Below, piece after piece: positions 33,779 to 45,374 of a stretch of 64,000 nucleotides of DNA (the first letter of the stretch is position 1; every line of letters starts with the position of its first letter). The notes under the pieces are model-generated. The model made no database searches. It worked only from the letters and a program-made list of their open reading frames with translations, and had not been told where the DNA came from. The position numbers and the translations under genes are program-made. Source of the stretch: Delphinus delphis (lineage: Eukaryota; Chordata; Mammalia; Artiodactyla; Delphinidae); assembly GCF_949987515.2 (NCBI RefSeq), contig NC_082699.1:76573281-76637280 (forward strand), in the 5' to 3' direction.

Positions 33779-35289
33779 TAAAAATCTAGGTCTTCTCCAG
33801 GATTTAGCTGAAAATTACATTTGAGCTATTCACAACTGGGTCGGAAAGAGATTCTAAGATGAACCTAAGACGCTTAATGGGCTTCCAAGGGAAGAAGACA
33901 CAGGAAGGATAAATCTTGCGGCTTAAGAAGACAGAGGTTGCACGTGTGGGCCTGGTGCAATGGTTCTGATTGAATCAGTAGAGTATTTATTTGGCAACAT
34001 AGTATACCCTGCATGCATACGTGTGTGTATGTATGTATATATATTTGCTAATAACTTCTCCCAGAACATTTAACAAAATTGTCACAAACACACGTGTTTC
34101 ATAAAAGCTTGGAAATGACTGCCTTTGGCTAACTTACAGAATATTACGATGCGTAGTTGCTTCCTTCACGCCTGTTTTACAGATAGGAAAACCAAGAAAT
34201 AACTTGAACGAGTCTCGCTAAAATCGTGCAAAATGAACTGAAAACCAGACTTTGTGAATGACCTGTACCTTTACTGTCAAGACAGAGGGTCTGTATCCAT
34301 GCATGAATGTTCACAACACAAAGCCTCAAAGCATAGATCGCTGTAGTAGCCACTCCTCCCCTACCATATGTGTCACAGTAAGATGACAGGAGTAATTGTT
34401 CTGCTTGGGCTCATAATTCTGGAGATAAGACCACAGGTTTGCTAGTTATCTCATTTACGAATCCTAGTCAATCTGTGCCCCAAACACTGTAAGACTCACT
34501 CTTGCCTCAAGCGAACAGCCCCCTTTCTGAGGCATCCAGAGGGTATGCTCGTGCTAAGCTGAGCTTTGACTGGCCACCAGTTTCCCTGGTCATCTTTGTA
34601 TGGGGTCTTCCACAAAGGTAATTTCACTTTTAAACAATGGATGTCACATGGAGGATTTTTAAGCCTTCAAAGACCCATTATTTCAACACTTCACTTGATA
34701 ATATCCGCTTCCTCTTTGCTCCATTTTCTTTTTGTTTCAAGAGTAGAGAAAATTGCACATAAAGATGAGATTGAGGGTTAGAATCCATTTATTCCTTTTC
34801 ATAAAATTGCAGACTTCTCTTTTAAGAAACGACATCTGTGTCTAGCAAAACATGAAGTAGGATTCGCAATGTCTCTCTGTTCCTGGAACCCAGACTCTTC
34901 AGTTAGAAGCAAATGATCAGTTGCCTGGAGTCCTTGGTCTTCTGTGATGCCAGCCTTCCCCTGCCCCGGCCCTCACTCGTACCTGGGCCCTGGGTGGCAC
35001 TACACAGGGGTCGGCCACGGTGAAGTCGTCCCAGCCTGGCTCTGGGGGAACCTCGCCCGTGTTTCACCGGAGGGCCCGCACAAGGGTGGATGCATCAGTC
35101 TTCAGATGACGTCTGGGCAAAAGCGGTTATGACTGCAAATTGAATAAGTGATTTCCCCCATGGAGCTGAGACGGTAATCTTTTCTGCCTTCACCTTAATG
35201 GAATAAAAAGGGCCCAGGTGCCTTAATTTCCTCTGGGAGGAGGGGGTGGGGTGTCTGGAATGCATGATCTACTTAAGGAGATTCTGGGT
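33779..35289. other. Mostly unassigned sequence
   Basis: A diverged reversed MIR is likely near 34140-34260 ('ttttacagataggaaaacca'). A short (GT)n/(TA)n tract is at about 34020-34045. No gene is recognised. Confidence 0.4.
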
Positions 35290-35860
35290 CAGCCCCCTCC
35301 CCCATCGCAGGCTCTTCTCCCTTCAGCCACCTCCGGAGGGATCATTTAAAAATATAAATACAATTGCATCACCCTTCCTGGAAAGCCTTCAAAGCCTTTT
35401 CTTCACATAGAAAATCAAATCTCAAGTCCTTCCTATGTCCTTTGAGTTCCTAGCGATTTGTCCAAGGGCCCATTTTCAACCATTTTCCACTCACTGTGCT
35501 CCAGCCAGCTGTTCTTCCAAAACACCCGAAGTTCCCCCACTTCGGGGCATCACAGGCTGCACTTCTTCAGACGTCCTGCACCCTCACTTCCTTCAGGTCT
35601 CTGCTCCAAACTCACCTCCTTCCATAGTCCTTCCCTGACCATCCTTTTTAAGCCAACAACGGGATCACACCCTATCTCCTCGCCCTGGATGTCTTTTCTT
35701 ACTAGCAATCATCACTCCTTTGCAATATGCTCTTTCCCATCAAAATCTCCCACTCAAATATGAAACCCCCGAGAGCAGGCGCCGTACACCCAGCACCTAG
35801 AACGGTGCCTGACACTTGGAAGGCGCTAACCACTACACTTGTTGAATGAATGAAGTCCAT
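35290..35860 (+). mobile_element. L2 LINE 3' region, forward
   Basis: 'ggaaagccttcaaagccttt', 'ctgctccaaactcacctcct', 'tagtccttccctgaccatcc', 'gcacctagaacggtgcctga' and 'cttgttgaatgaatgaa' follow the L2 3' end in order, including its terminal repeat. Confidence 0.85.
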
Positions 35861-35934
35861 ACAGCCTACGTCTGTCTCCCGCTGAGAGTCTCAAGTTTCG
35901 TTGGGGGAAGAAACCGATAAGAATCATCACACCC

Positions 35935-36468
35935 TGCTCAACATCACTAATCATTAGAGAAATGCAAATCAAAACTACAGTGAGGTATCACCTCACACCG
36001 GCCAGAATCATCAAGGAGTCTACAAACAGTAAATGCTGGAGAGGGTGCGGAGAAAAGGGAACCCTCTTGCACTGTTGATGGGAATGTAAATTGATACAGC
36101 CACTATGGAGAACAGTATGGAGGTTCCGTAAGAAACTAAAAATAGAACTACCATATGACCCAGCAATCCCACTACTGGGCATATACCCTGAGAAAACCAT
36201 AATTCAAAAAGAGTCATGCACCACAATGTTCACTGCAGCTCTATTTACAATAGCCAGGACATGGAAGCAACCTAAGCACCCATCGACAGATGAATGGATA
36301 AAGAAGATGTGGCACATATATACAATGGGATATTACTCAGCCATAAAAAGAAACGAAATTGAGCTATCCGTAGTGAGGTGGATGGACCTAGAGACTGTCA
36401 TACAGAGTGAAGTAAGTCAGAAAGAGAAAAACAAATACTGTCTGCTAACACATATATATGGAATCTAA
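35935..36468 (+). pseudogene. L1 ORF2 C-terminal fragment, one in-frame stop
   Basis: This is the last 178 codons of the L1 ORF2 reverse transcriptase/endonuclease protein, covering only the C-terminal region after the reverse transcriptase domain. The frame is open from 35935 apart from a TGA at 36076-36078, where the other L1 in this window (44872-45273, minus) encodes tryptophan. From 36079 it stays open to the natural stop after the 'HIYGI' ending. With no endonuclease or catalytic domain present it cannot act in retrotransposition. Confidence 0.95.
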
Positions 36469-36838
36469 AAAAAAAAAAAAAGGTTCTGAAGAACCCAGGG
36501 GCAGGACAGGAATAAAGACACAGACATGGAGAGTGGACTTGAGGACACGGGGAGGGGGAGGGGTGGGCTGGGACGAGGTGAGAGAGTGGCATGGACATAT
36601 ACACACTACCAAATGTAGAATGGATGGCTGGTGGGAAGCAGCCGCATAGCACAGGGAGATCAGCTCAGTACTTTGTGACCACCTAGAGGGGTGGGGTAGG
36701 GAGGATGTGAGGGAGACGCAAGAGGGAGGGGATATGGGGATATATGTATACATATGGCTGATTCACTTTGTTATACAGCAGAAGCTAATGCACCATTGTA
36801 GAGCAATTATACTCCAATAAACATATTGAAAAAAAAAA
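35935..36838 (+). mobile_element. 5'-truncated L1 with target-site duplication
   Basis: Contains the end of ORF2 (to 36468), the full 3' UTR with a G-rich tract near 36550-36570, the 'ctccaataaacat' signal and an A-tail. The duplication 'gaatcatcacaccc' lies at 35921-35934 and 36841-36854, and two preceding A bases may extend it. The insertion is about 0.9 kb of a roughly 6 kb element, the usual result of incomplete reverse transcription. Confidence 0.97.
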
Positions 36839-36854
36839 AAGAATCATCACACCC

Positions 36855-37639
36855 ACATCCCATGTGCTGGGTGCCTTGCTCTCACGGTGTCTGATACTCA
36901 CACACCCCTGAGCAATAGGGACAAAGGAGACACTGAAGCCAGTTCTTCAGCAATTTGAATTTCAATTCAATTGAGCCCAAAGTGCCTCATCCAGCCACCT
37001 GGGCAAACGCAGCATCGGTTTCTTTCCCCAGGCTTTAAAGAGGACAGAAGCAGGTGCTTCAATAACTGAATCTCAAATCCACTGAGCCCCCTGCCCACTC
37101 CTGCCCTTGAACAAGTTCCCCTCTTCTAGCATCCCTGGGCATCCTCAGAAGGTGGGAGGTGACCCACGTCCATGGATCGACCCTGTTCCTCTTGCCATCA
37201 CAGTGGGCAGCTTCAGGCCTCCACAGGCCCCCAGACCCAATGCCGAGGACCTGACCGTGAGACCTCTGTGGCTTCCCCATAGGGGCCAGTCTGGCTGTGC
37301 TGCGGCTTCTACGAGTCAGGCTGCCCTGGCTTTGTTTTTCACTGAGTGGGTGATTCAATCTTTGCTGCCGATGACAGAATATCCCCATGATCCTCATGGG
37401 CCTGTGTCTTTAGAAGCGAGAGAGACTCTCGGAAAATGTTCTCTTTAGAAGAGAGGAGGAACAAGTGACCACCATCTGTGCCGTTGCCCTCTTCCAGTCC
37501 ATGTGCCCCTCTGGGGCCGGGCCGCAGTACCTGACCTCGCTCTTACCTGCCTTTGAGTTCCCAGCTCCCTCAAACACGGCTTGTTCCTGTCGCCTCGTTC
37601 TTCTCGTCCCATTGACTTCAAGTAAGAATCGTACCTGCT
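36855..37639. other. Unassigned sequence
   Basis: No repeat or gene clearly recognised. Open frames of 112-113 codons lie on opposite strands over the same bases (37059-37448), which argues against either being coding. Confidence 0.4.
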
Positions 37640-37830
37640 ACTTATTGAATGTCGTGAGCTTACTGTGAACCTGCGTGAGCTGATCAATTTCCATTCATTG
37701 ATCGTATCTTATTCTTGTAATGACCCCTTGGGACTGGAAACTCCTATCTCAAGATGAGGAAACTGAGATTTACTGAGATTCAGAGGTTTTCTGGTTTGCG
37801 GCCTTGAGGCGGGTGAGTGGCTGAGCCATG
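37640..37830 (-). mobile_element. MIR element
   Basis: 'ctatctcaagatgaggaaac', 'tgagatttactgagattcag' and flanking parts follow MIR in reverse. Confidence 0.7.
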
Positions 37831-37859
37831 TCACGCCTTCAAAATTAATCGAGAGACAG

Positions 37860-38110
37860 AGCATTCAATGTAAACGTGAAAGACTTGTTTTTCCCGGGCA
37901 CCTAGAATACAGTCTCTATGGGCAAAGATGTGTGCACAAGAATGTTCGTCTTGGCACTGTTTATAATTGTGAAAAATTGGCAATAACCTTAAATAGCAGC
38001 ACAAACAAGCAATGAAAACTCCATGTAATGAAATATTAGGCAGTTGTGAGGAATGGTGATGCAGAGCGATGCTGGTTTTCATGTAAATTTGCCTAATGAG
38101 TATCGTCGAA
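37860..38110 (+). mobile_element. Old L1 3' UTR fragment (L1ME-like)
   Basis: 'gtgcacaagaatgttcgtct', 'gcactgtttataattgtgaa' and 'aaaaattggcaataacctta' match the 3' part of old L1 in sense orientation. Confidence 0.7.
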
Positions 38111-38259
38111 TGGAAAAAGCAGATTATACAACCAGTCTCCCGTCTCGTTCTCTAGACGTTAATGCCAAAGTGTTTCTTCTACAGCTTTACAGATATTTTC
38201 TGGGCATTTGAAGGAATTCAGATGCAGAGAGAGCAAAGGAGAATAAATCTGTTTAATAA

Positions 38260-38640
38260 AATAGAAAAAAAAAACCCTGCATATGCTGTTCTGCAACTTG
38301 CTTTTGTCACTTAATCTTGAGCATCAGTCAATTTCCGTTGATTGAGATCTTTCCTTTCTGTTGAAATGGTCATACTGCATTTTATTTATTTATTCAACAT
38401 TTATTGAGAGCCTATTACATGCCGGGTGCCGTGCTAAGCACTAGAAAGTTTTCTCAGATAGTTGAGTGTACTGTTCTTTACTTTTCTCTTCCTCCATTGA
38501 TTAATATTTTTCTTTTATTTCTCCTGTTACAAACAACACTGCAACAGATTTCCATGTGTGTGTGTATTGCTCTGCTGTGTGTCTCTAGACTAAATTCCTA
38601 GAAATGACATTACTAGGCCAGAGAGTAAGCAGAGCTTCAA
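38260..38640 (-). mobile_element. Old L1 3' region interrupted by an L2 end
   Basis: Reversed L1M sequence ('gcaacttgcttttgtcactt' before, 'caaacaacactgcaacagat' and 'ctaaattcctagaaatgaca' after) is split by about 65 bp of reversed L2 3' end at 38385-38450 ('ttcaacatttattgagagcc'). Confidence 0.55.
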
Positions 38641-39699
38641 TTTCGATAGAATTTGCTTCCTGGACATCTTAACTGTGAGAGTCCAAACAGTAAAGGAATG
38701 TGAGCTTTTTCCAGTACAGAGGAAGAAGCTGATGGAGATTTCAGAACAGAGAAGTCAGTTTGTAAAGTGGATCTCAGCAAAGAAAAAAAGGAAGAAAACC
38801 ACGGTGTAAGGAGAACATACGCCATACTTGACATGTTCCATCGATCAGCAAATGTTTCCCTCTCTACAACTGTGTTTCCCAAGAAGCAACATGACAGGCG
38901 TCAAAAAATGTTTGAGTAGCATGTGGGGTAGATGTTGTGATCCCCCACTCTGCGGGTGAAGCCGAGGGGATTAGAACCTTGTTCAATCCCACCCAGCCTG
39001 CCAGCGACAGGATTGCCGCCCAGAGGTCACCGAGTCCCCCTGCAGGACAGGTCAGAGGTAAGGAGCATGGTGCCGGGAGATGAGTGAGGACTTGTTTGCA
39101 GTGCTGCCCTGCTGGGATGGAAGTCTTAGAGCAAAAGCTAGAAAAGCAAGGACAGAGCGATAACGTCCTGGCTATGGAGTGGCATTCCCCGTGCCTCTTG
39201 TTTAAGAACAAAGATAAATCCACTTTCGTAAATCGCATGCCCCTCTCTGTATTATAGGTATCCCTCTTCCTTCCCCGTCTGCTGTACAAGCATCCTTTGC
39301 CCCGGCCCTCTGGCTGGGCGGTATCAATCATCTGACAAATTGCAAAAGCTCACATCTCCTGCCTGGCTTCTCACTTGCCCACCTTTGCCAGGAGAGGGAA
39401 AGACTCCTAGCTAACATTCAGAGCGTGAAAAGTAATAGAGCTGCAGAAACCAGTGGAGACTTGGAGCCAGTTATGATAGCTCATAAGGGCTAAGTGTGAG
39501 CTCCTCTTCCCAGTTCCTCAGTGACAGCATCCCACTCGGAGCTAGCATTTGATCGTGGTGGTAGTATTTACTTCATGAAAATTGGCAGATGCAAGAAAGC
39601 AGAGCTTTTTTTATTTTTCTAAAGAGTCGTTAAACATGTACCGCTGATGCAAACCGTAGAGGAGCCTTAGCTTGCAACTACTGAGTTCTGCCCAAGACC
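38641..39699. other. Unassigned sequence
   Basis: No named repeat. The 155-codon minus frame at 38864-39331 has no recognisable domain and no supporting context; it is noted and not called. Confidence 0.4.
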
Positions 39700-40078
39700 A
39701 GAAACTGGAGTCGACATATGATATCACTTATACGTGGAATCTAACATATGCTACAAATGAACCTATCTATGAAACAGAAACAGAACCGTGGCATAGAGAA
39801 CAGACTGGTGGTTGCCAAGGGGGCGGGGGTTGGGGGAGGGATGGAGTGAGAGGCTGGGGTTAGAAGCTGTGAGCTATTATACACAGAATGGATAAACAAC
39901 AAGGTCCTACAGTATAGCGCAGAGAGCTATATTCAAGATCCTATGATAAACCATAATAGAAAAGAATATTAAAAAAAGAAAGTGTATATGTGTGTAACTG
40001 AATCACTTTGCTGTACTGCAGAAATGAACACATTGTCAATCAACTGTACTTGAATAAAAAAATATTGATTAAGAAACT
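39700..40078 (+). mobile_element. L1 3' end, intermediate age
   Basis: 'cacttatacgtggaatctaa', 'gactggtggttgccaagggg', 'aggtcctacagtatagcgca' and 'tcaactgtacttgaataaaa' form the sense-orientation 3' UTR of an older L1 than the copies at 35.9 and 44.5 kb. It is 5'-truncated. Confidence 0.92.
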
Positions 40079-40179
40079 AGTGTTGGAAGCACCTGGCCCC
40101 ATTTGCACAGGTGTAGATGGCCACCACCCAGGGCTCACCTGCATGCCTGGTCGACCCAGGTATTTACATGCTTGTGGTA

Positions 40180-40260
40180 TGAAGCGGGGACTAGATCTCC
40201 ATTTGCAGATGAGAAAACTGAGGTTCAGTGAGACAAGCACGAGCTGAAGGCTCATTTCTC
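40180..40260 (-). mobile_element. MIR core fragment
   Basis: 'ttgcagatgagaaaactgag' followed by 'gttcagtgagacaagc' is the reversed MIR core. Confidence 0.65.
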
Positions 40261-40289
40261 CAACAAGCTCTGAGTGCCCAGTCTGTCTG

Positions 40290-40440
40290 CTTCTCAAGGT
40301 TCACCCCTTTTCACTCCCTCCCTCAAACTACTTCAAGATTCACATCCCTCTGGCTTTGCACAAACTCAGTTCTGTTCCTCCTTAACTGCTAAGTGTTTTT
40401 CAGTCTTCCTGATCCCACAGAGAGAATTACTGGCCCACAG
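40290..40440 (+). mobile_element. L2 fragment, forward
   Basis: 'ctctggctttgcacaaactc' and 'agttctgttcctccttaact' resemble the L2 3' region. Confidence 0.5.
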
Positions 40441-40675
40441 GAGTGAATGCACCGAGAGACAGCTCAGTGGTCAGGCTTGGGTCGGGAAGGGCTCTGGCTT
40501 GGAATCTCTGTCATTCTCCCCAGCCCTGGCCTCCTCCAGGTGACGCTTTATCCCTGAGGGTAGAAGTTGGCTGCAGCAGCCCTGGGCCTCCAATCCAAAG
40601 AAAGAACAACTCTTGGTCCCTGTGGTATCTCTCTTAAGAGCTGGGATGCTCCTTTCTCAAAAGTACCCCTCAGGG

Positions 40676-40797
40676 ACCTCCCTGGTGGTCCAGTGGTTAA
40701 GACTCTGTGCTTCCAATGCAGGGGGTATGGGGTTCGATCCCTGGTCAGGTAACTAAGTTCCCACATGCCATGCGGCACGGCCAAAAAAAAAATTTTT
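40676..40797 (+). mobile_element. Short tRNA-derived SINE (older CHR-2-like type)
   Basis: Complete head 'gggacctccctggtggtcca', A-box region, B box 'ggttcgatccc', short body and an A-run followed by a T-run. Same type as the copy at 33641-33765. Confidence 0.93.
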
Positions 40798-41341
40798 TTT
40801 TTAATTCTTTTTTAAATGTCCTCCAAAGCTCCCTCTCACAGCTGACTGTTCCTGATGAGACAAATCCTATGACCAGAGGAATCACATCACCTGTGGCTGA
40901 GTCCTTTCTGAATGAACGAATCACTAGCAAAATGTATGGTTTTAGCCTGAATAACCTGTGTCTGCCCTGGAGCTGGGAGTGGGGTCAGCATCTCTTTAAG
41001 CGCCCAGGAATGTAGGGGAGAGGGGGCATCTATTAACACCAGGTACTGCAAACAGGGAGGAGGTGGGATCAATGTTCACTAGGCAGCTATCTTTTTTACC
41101 TACAGCCCGGATCCCTTTCCAGCACTTAGTAAACACTGAAACAATGTCTGTTTCCATGTGACTCACTTGTTACCCTCTTGTGTCCTGCAGGGCGTGTCTC
41201 GATCTGAGCCTAGGTGAATGGCTAGCCAGGAGGGACCAGCTCCCTGTGTCTGCAATTTACCCCCCCATAGTCCATCATCAGGGTTTGGAAGCTCACTGGA
41301 GATTCTGGGGGAGGTGGATGGCCTCTGCCTCGCTCCAGATA
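40798..41341. other. Unassigned sequence
   Basis: No repeat family or gene recognised. Confidence 0.4.
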
Positions 41342-41682
41342 CAGTTGACCCTCTGAATCCATGGGTTCTGAATCTGTGGATTCAACCAAACACGGATCAA
41401 AACTACATATGTTTTTTTAAACTCCAGAAAGTTCCACAAGGCAAAACTTGTGAGTCAGCAGATATTCATGTAGCATTAACATTGTATTTACAACTATTTA
41501 CATAGAATTTACATTGTATTAGGTATTATAAGTAATCTAGAGATGATTAAAAGTGTACAGAGGATGTGCATAGGTTATACGTAAATACTATGCCATTTTA
41601 TATGAGGGGCTGGAGCGTTCATGAATTTTGGTATCTGCAGAGATCCTGGGACTAATCCCCCATAGATGCCAAGAGACAACTG
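41342..41682 (+). mobile_element. Tigger-type MITE with TA target duplication
   Basis: It starts with 'cagttgaccctctgaatcca' and ends with 'gatgccaagagacaactg', inverted termini of the CAGTTG type, and is flanked by TA on both sides (41340-41341 and 41683-41684). The length of 341 bp and lack of a transposase make it non-autonomous. It belongs to the TcMar-Tigger group; the exact family is not certain. Confidence 0.88.
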
Positions 41683-42711
41683 TATGGCCTTTCCCACTGC
41701 TCACCTGAAGTGTGAATTTCTTGCCTAGGAGGCTTCAGAGCTAAAGCAAAACTGGGCTAAAGATGTGTTTACTGAATGAATGAATGAGTGAATGAACACA
41801 AGGTTCACGTCACTCATACGTTGAAGGGATGGCAGAGCTGTGGAGTTATTGATGCTCTGGGATCCTTCTTCCACAATTACATTAAAAGCTCGATTATCTT
41901 GGGAATTGGGAATAGATTACATCTCCATCTGGAATGAACAAGACAAGAAGATCATTAGAATAATGACTAAGGATATACAATCTCTGACATTTAAACGACA
42001 CTGTTCGAATCCGGGCCCCAAGTCACTGACTCCTCCAAGTGACATTTCAAGTTTGGAGGGTCAGAACATCATGGAACTAAATGAGCCCTCGGAGGTGATC
42101 TCATCGGACCAGCTCATTCTATACTGGAGGAGGCTGAGGGCGAGGGGAGAGGAAACTTGACCAAAGGAGTTTTAAAAAGCACTGTGCCCGAGGCTGGTTT
42201 TCTAGCTCTCATGTAAATGACAGCGTTCTGTGACATTCACAGCCACCTGGGCACCAACCACACTAAGCTTCTACACACAGCACAGGTCTGACGTCATCTG
42301 AGCCACGAACCTTCTCCCCCTTCTGTCTGAGTTATTCTTCTGCCAGAAAAGATCTCTTACCTTTAAATAGGGTGCAGCAATTTGCACACTGTCACACAGG
42401 GCTTTTCAGAGAACCAGTTGTGGCCCATGCAACCCCACCAGGAGTGAACAGGAAGTGTGTTTCTTGTTTCATTTGATGATCTCAATCTGCATCCTTTTTC
42501 TGTAATAAACTGTAACCATGAGTAGAACAGCTTTTCTGAGTTCTGTGAGTCCTTCTAGTGAACCGTTGGACATGAGGGTGGTCTTGGGGGGAGCCAGATA
42601 CAGCAGCCTACTCTGTTTATCAACATATTGCACACATGTTGAGGTGTCATATCAAGACGGACAGAGCATGGTCTGGACCAAGGGTACTGATTTTGTCCGT
42701 GAGCTTTAACT
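41683..42711. other. Mostly unassigned sequence
   Basis: A short '(tgaa)n' stretch at 41776-41797 may be an L2 terminus, and a reversed MIR trace is likely near 42070-42180 ('tactggaggaggctgagggc'). No gene recognised. Confidence 0.4.
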
Positions 42712-43160
42712 CTCTAAGAATCCCACACTTAGTGGCTCACACAATTATTTACGTAGTCATGCTTTTGTAGGTTTCAATTTGGATTAGTCTCAGTCAGCCT
42801 GTTGTTCTGCTCTCAGTTGGGCTCACTCATGTGGTCAAATACAAATCAGCTGGTGGTTCTGCCTCAGGGGTTGCTTGGATGCCAGATAGGGCAGTGGGGG
42901 AGACTGGACGGTGTGTCTCTCTTCATCCAGCGGCTTGTCACATGCAGTAGGATTCCAATTGCTCCAAGGCAGAGCCCCAGTGGGCAAGCACTCGCGTCTC
43001 TGCGTGCTTCCTGTTTGCTAATATCCCACTGACCAAAGCTAGTCCCACAGCCAACCCAGACTCTAGGGGCAGAGAAATAGACTCTGTACCTCGAAACGTT
43101 GCTAGGCATGGATACAGGGAAGGGAAGAATTTGCAGCCATTTTTATAACCTACCCCACTG
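42712..43160 (-). mobile_element. MLT1J-like MaLR LTR, reverse orientation
   Basis: From left to right it reads the reversed 3' end ('cacacttagtggctcacaca'), interior ('ttgggctcactcatgtggtc') and reversed 5' end ('gcagagaaatagactctgta', 'atttgcagccatttttataa'), the order expected of an older MLT1 LTR. Confidence 0.75.
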
Positions 43161-43419
43161 GGACACCAGGAGCTCCCAGGAGCCTGGCGTCACAGGACAG
43201 GGCAGTGAGAGACAGCAGGCTCTGAGCTGGGTGACTGAAAGCCAGCAGACTTCAGCACACTCTTTTTGGCAGTCCCCACCTGGTGCAAGGTTGCTCCAGC
43301 AGCTGAGTCAATAAAAACGATAAATTCCCCACCACTCACCACACATCAGCAAACCACAGTTTATTGTTCGGTTTAAAAAATAAATAGGGACAGTTATTCC
43401 AATGGCATCAAACCCTATC
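43161..43419. other. Unassigned sequence
   Basis: Nothing recognised. Confidence 0.4.
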
Positions 43420-43740
43420 AGAAGTGCCTCACACTCACTGCTTTACAAAATCCCTTCCAAGTCTCTCATGCCATTGTGTCCTCGGGGTAATTTTATGAGT
43501 TAGGAGCTGTTCTCCTCTATTTTTAGATGAGTAAATTGAGGCGTGGTGAAGCAATATAAGTGCCCACCCAGATTCATATTCTATATGTGATTCCAACACC
43601 ACTCTCTCAGAGCGCTGCTGCGCCGCCTTTAATTTAGCGTCATAGGCGCTGCTCCCTTTTAACAGATGAGGACGTAGAGGCTTCCAGCAGTTGGTAGATA
43701 AGTGGCCATGACACCCCTGAGAGTCACTGCCTCTGTGTGT
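43420..43740 (-). mobile_element. Two MIR fragments in tandem
   Basis: About 43420-43600 has 'tttttagatgagtaaattga' and flanks; about 43620-43740 has 'ttttaacagatgaggacgta' and 'ttggtagataagtggccatg'. Both are reversed. Confidence 0.6.
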
Positions 43741-44467
43741 TAGAGCATTCGTCATGCACGTATTACTTCCTGTGGGCGCTTGTTCATAGCAAAAGCATGG
43801 AGCAGGCAGCAGCAACATGCCCAGGGCTTTCTTTTAAGGAGTGCCAAGTCATTAAAAATACATCTTTGCAGGGTTTTGCTCTTTTGTTTGTTTGGGTTTA
43901 GGTATCATATAAGGATCCATAGATCTGGGCAAGAAGAATTTCCTTTCAAGTAGGTAATTCAGAATATGGGCATCAAGGGGAAAAAATCTCACAGTTTGGA
44001 GGGAAAACGAAAAAGAAAGAGACAAGTACAACCAGCGGGTTTGTGGGCATAATTGCAATGCTCAGAACACTGGCCTCTCCCAGGGATAATGCTGGACCCT
44101 GGGGCTAGAGAGAGGAATACTCCAATACGAGTTTCTGCCTGGAAGACCCGCCAGATGGATAACGAGATGGAGGATTGAAACACAGGGGCTGGGGAGGGAG
44201 CCGATAGCGGAGTCCTTTCAAAAGTGGGTCTGTTCTTCTCTCATGTTAGGATATTGGGGAAGGTGCCCTTGCTCTTGACTTTCACCTGCCACCCCGAGCC
44301 AGAGTGATGCATCCTGCTCTTGGTCATGGGACTTGCCAACACTGCCCACTGGCCTGGGAATAGTTTTGCCCTCCTACGGACTTGCGGACTTTGGCCTTTG
44401 GAACGCTGAGGAGTGGATGTCGACCCATTTCAGCATGAAACGTTCAGAGTTGCCCCTTTTCTTTGTT
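43741..44467. other. Unassigned sequence
   Basis: No repeat or gene recognised. Confidence 0.4.
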
Positions 44468-44481
44468 TCCTTTGCTCCTTT

Positions 44482-45360
44482 TTTTTTTATTTATTTTTTA
44501 TTTTTTTTAACATCTTTATTGGGGTATAATTGCTTTACAATGGTGTGTTAGTTTCTGTTTTATAACAAAGTGAATCAGTTATACATATACATATGTTCCC
44601 ATATGTCTTCCCTCTTGCATCTCCCTCCCTCCCACCCTCCCTATCCCACCCCTCCAGGCTGTCACAAAGCACCAAGCCAATATCCCTGTGCCATGCGGCT
44701 GCTTCCCACTAGCTATCTTCCTTACGTTTGGTAGTGTATATATGTCCATGACTCTCTCTCGCCCTGTCACAGCTCACCCTTCCCCCTCCCCATATCCTCA
44801 AGTCCGTTCTCCAGTAGGTCTGCATCTTTATTCCTGTCTTACCCCTAGGTTCTTCATGACATTTTTTTTTCTTAAATTCCATATATATGTGTTAGCATAC
44901 GGTATTTGTCTTTTTCTCTCTGACTTACTTCACTCTGTATGACAGACTCTAGGTCTATCCACCTCATTACAAATAGCTCAGTTTCGTTTCTTTTTATGGC
45001 TGAGTAATATTCCATTGTATATATGTGCCACATCTTCTTTATCCATTCATCCGATGATGGGCACTTAGGTTGTTTCCATCTCCGGGCTATTGTAAATAGA
45101 GCTGCAGTGAACATTTTGGTACATGACTCTTTTTGAATTTTGGTTTCCTCAGGGTATATGCCCAGTAGTGGGATTGCTGGGTCATATGGTAGTTCTATTT
45201 GTAGTTTTTTAAGGAACCTCCATACTGTTCTCCATAGTGGCTGAACCAATTCACATTCCCACCAGCAGTGCAAGAGCGTTCCCTTTTCTCCACACCGTCT
45301 CCAGCATTTATTGTTTCTAGATAATGAGATATCATCTCACACCAGTCAGAATGGCCATCA
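44482..45360 (-). mobile_element. L1 insertion with 5' inversion and target duplication
   Basis: Reverse-oriented L1: T-rich reversed A-tail at 44482-44511, 3' UTR, then the ORF2 end to about 45322. The last 38 bp (45323-45360, 'gatatcatctcacaccagtc') are ORF2 sequence in the opposite, plus-strand sense, taken from just upstream. This head-to-head junction is the signature of twin priming. The perfect 14-bp duplication 'tcctttgctccttt' (44468-44481 and 45361-45374) encloses both segments, so they arrived in one event. Confidence 0.96.
44872..45273 (-). pseudogene. L1 ORF2 C-terminal fragment
   Basis: The last 133 codons of L1 ORF2 are open on the minus strand down to the natural stop. They match the copy at 35935-36468 closely and keep the tryptophan where that copy has a stop. 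Only the region after the reverse transcriptase domain is present, so there is no catalytic function. Confidence 0.95.
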
Positions 45361-45374
45361 TCCTTTGCTCCTTT

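Noticed and set aside
38864..39331. 155-codon minus-strand open frame
   Set aside because: No recognisable domain, no splice or promoter context, and length within what chance allows in 64 kb.
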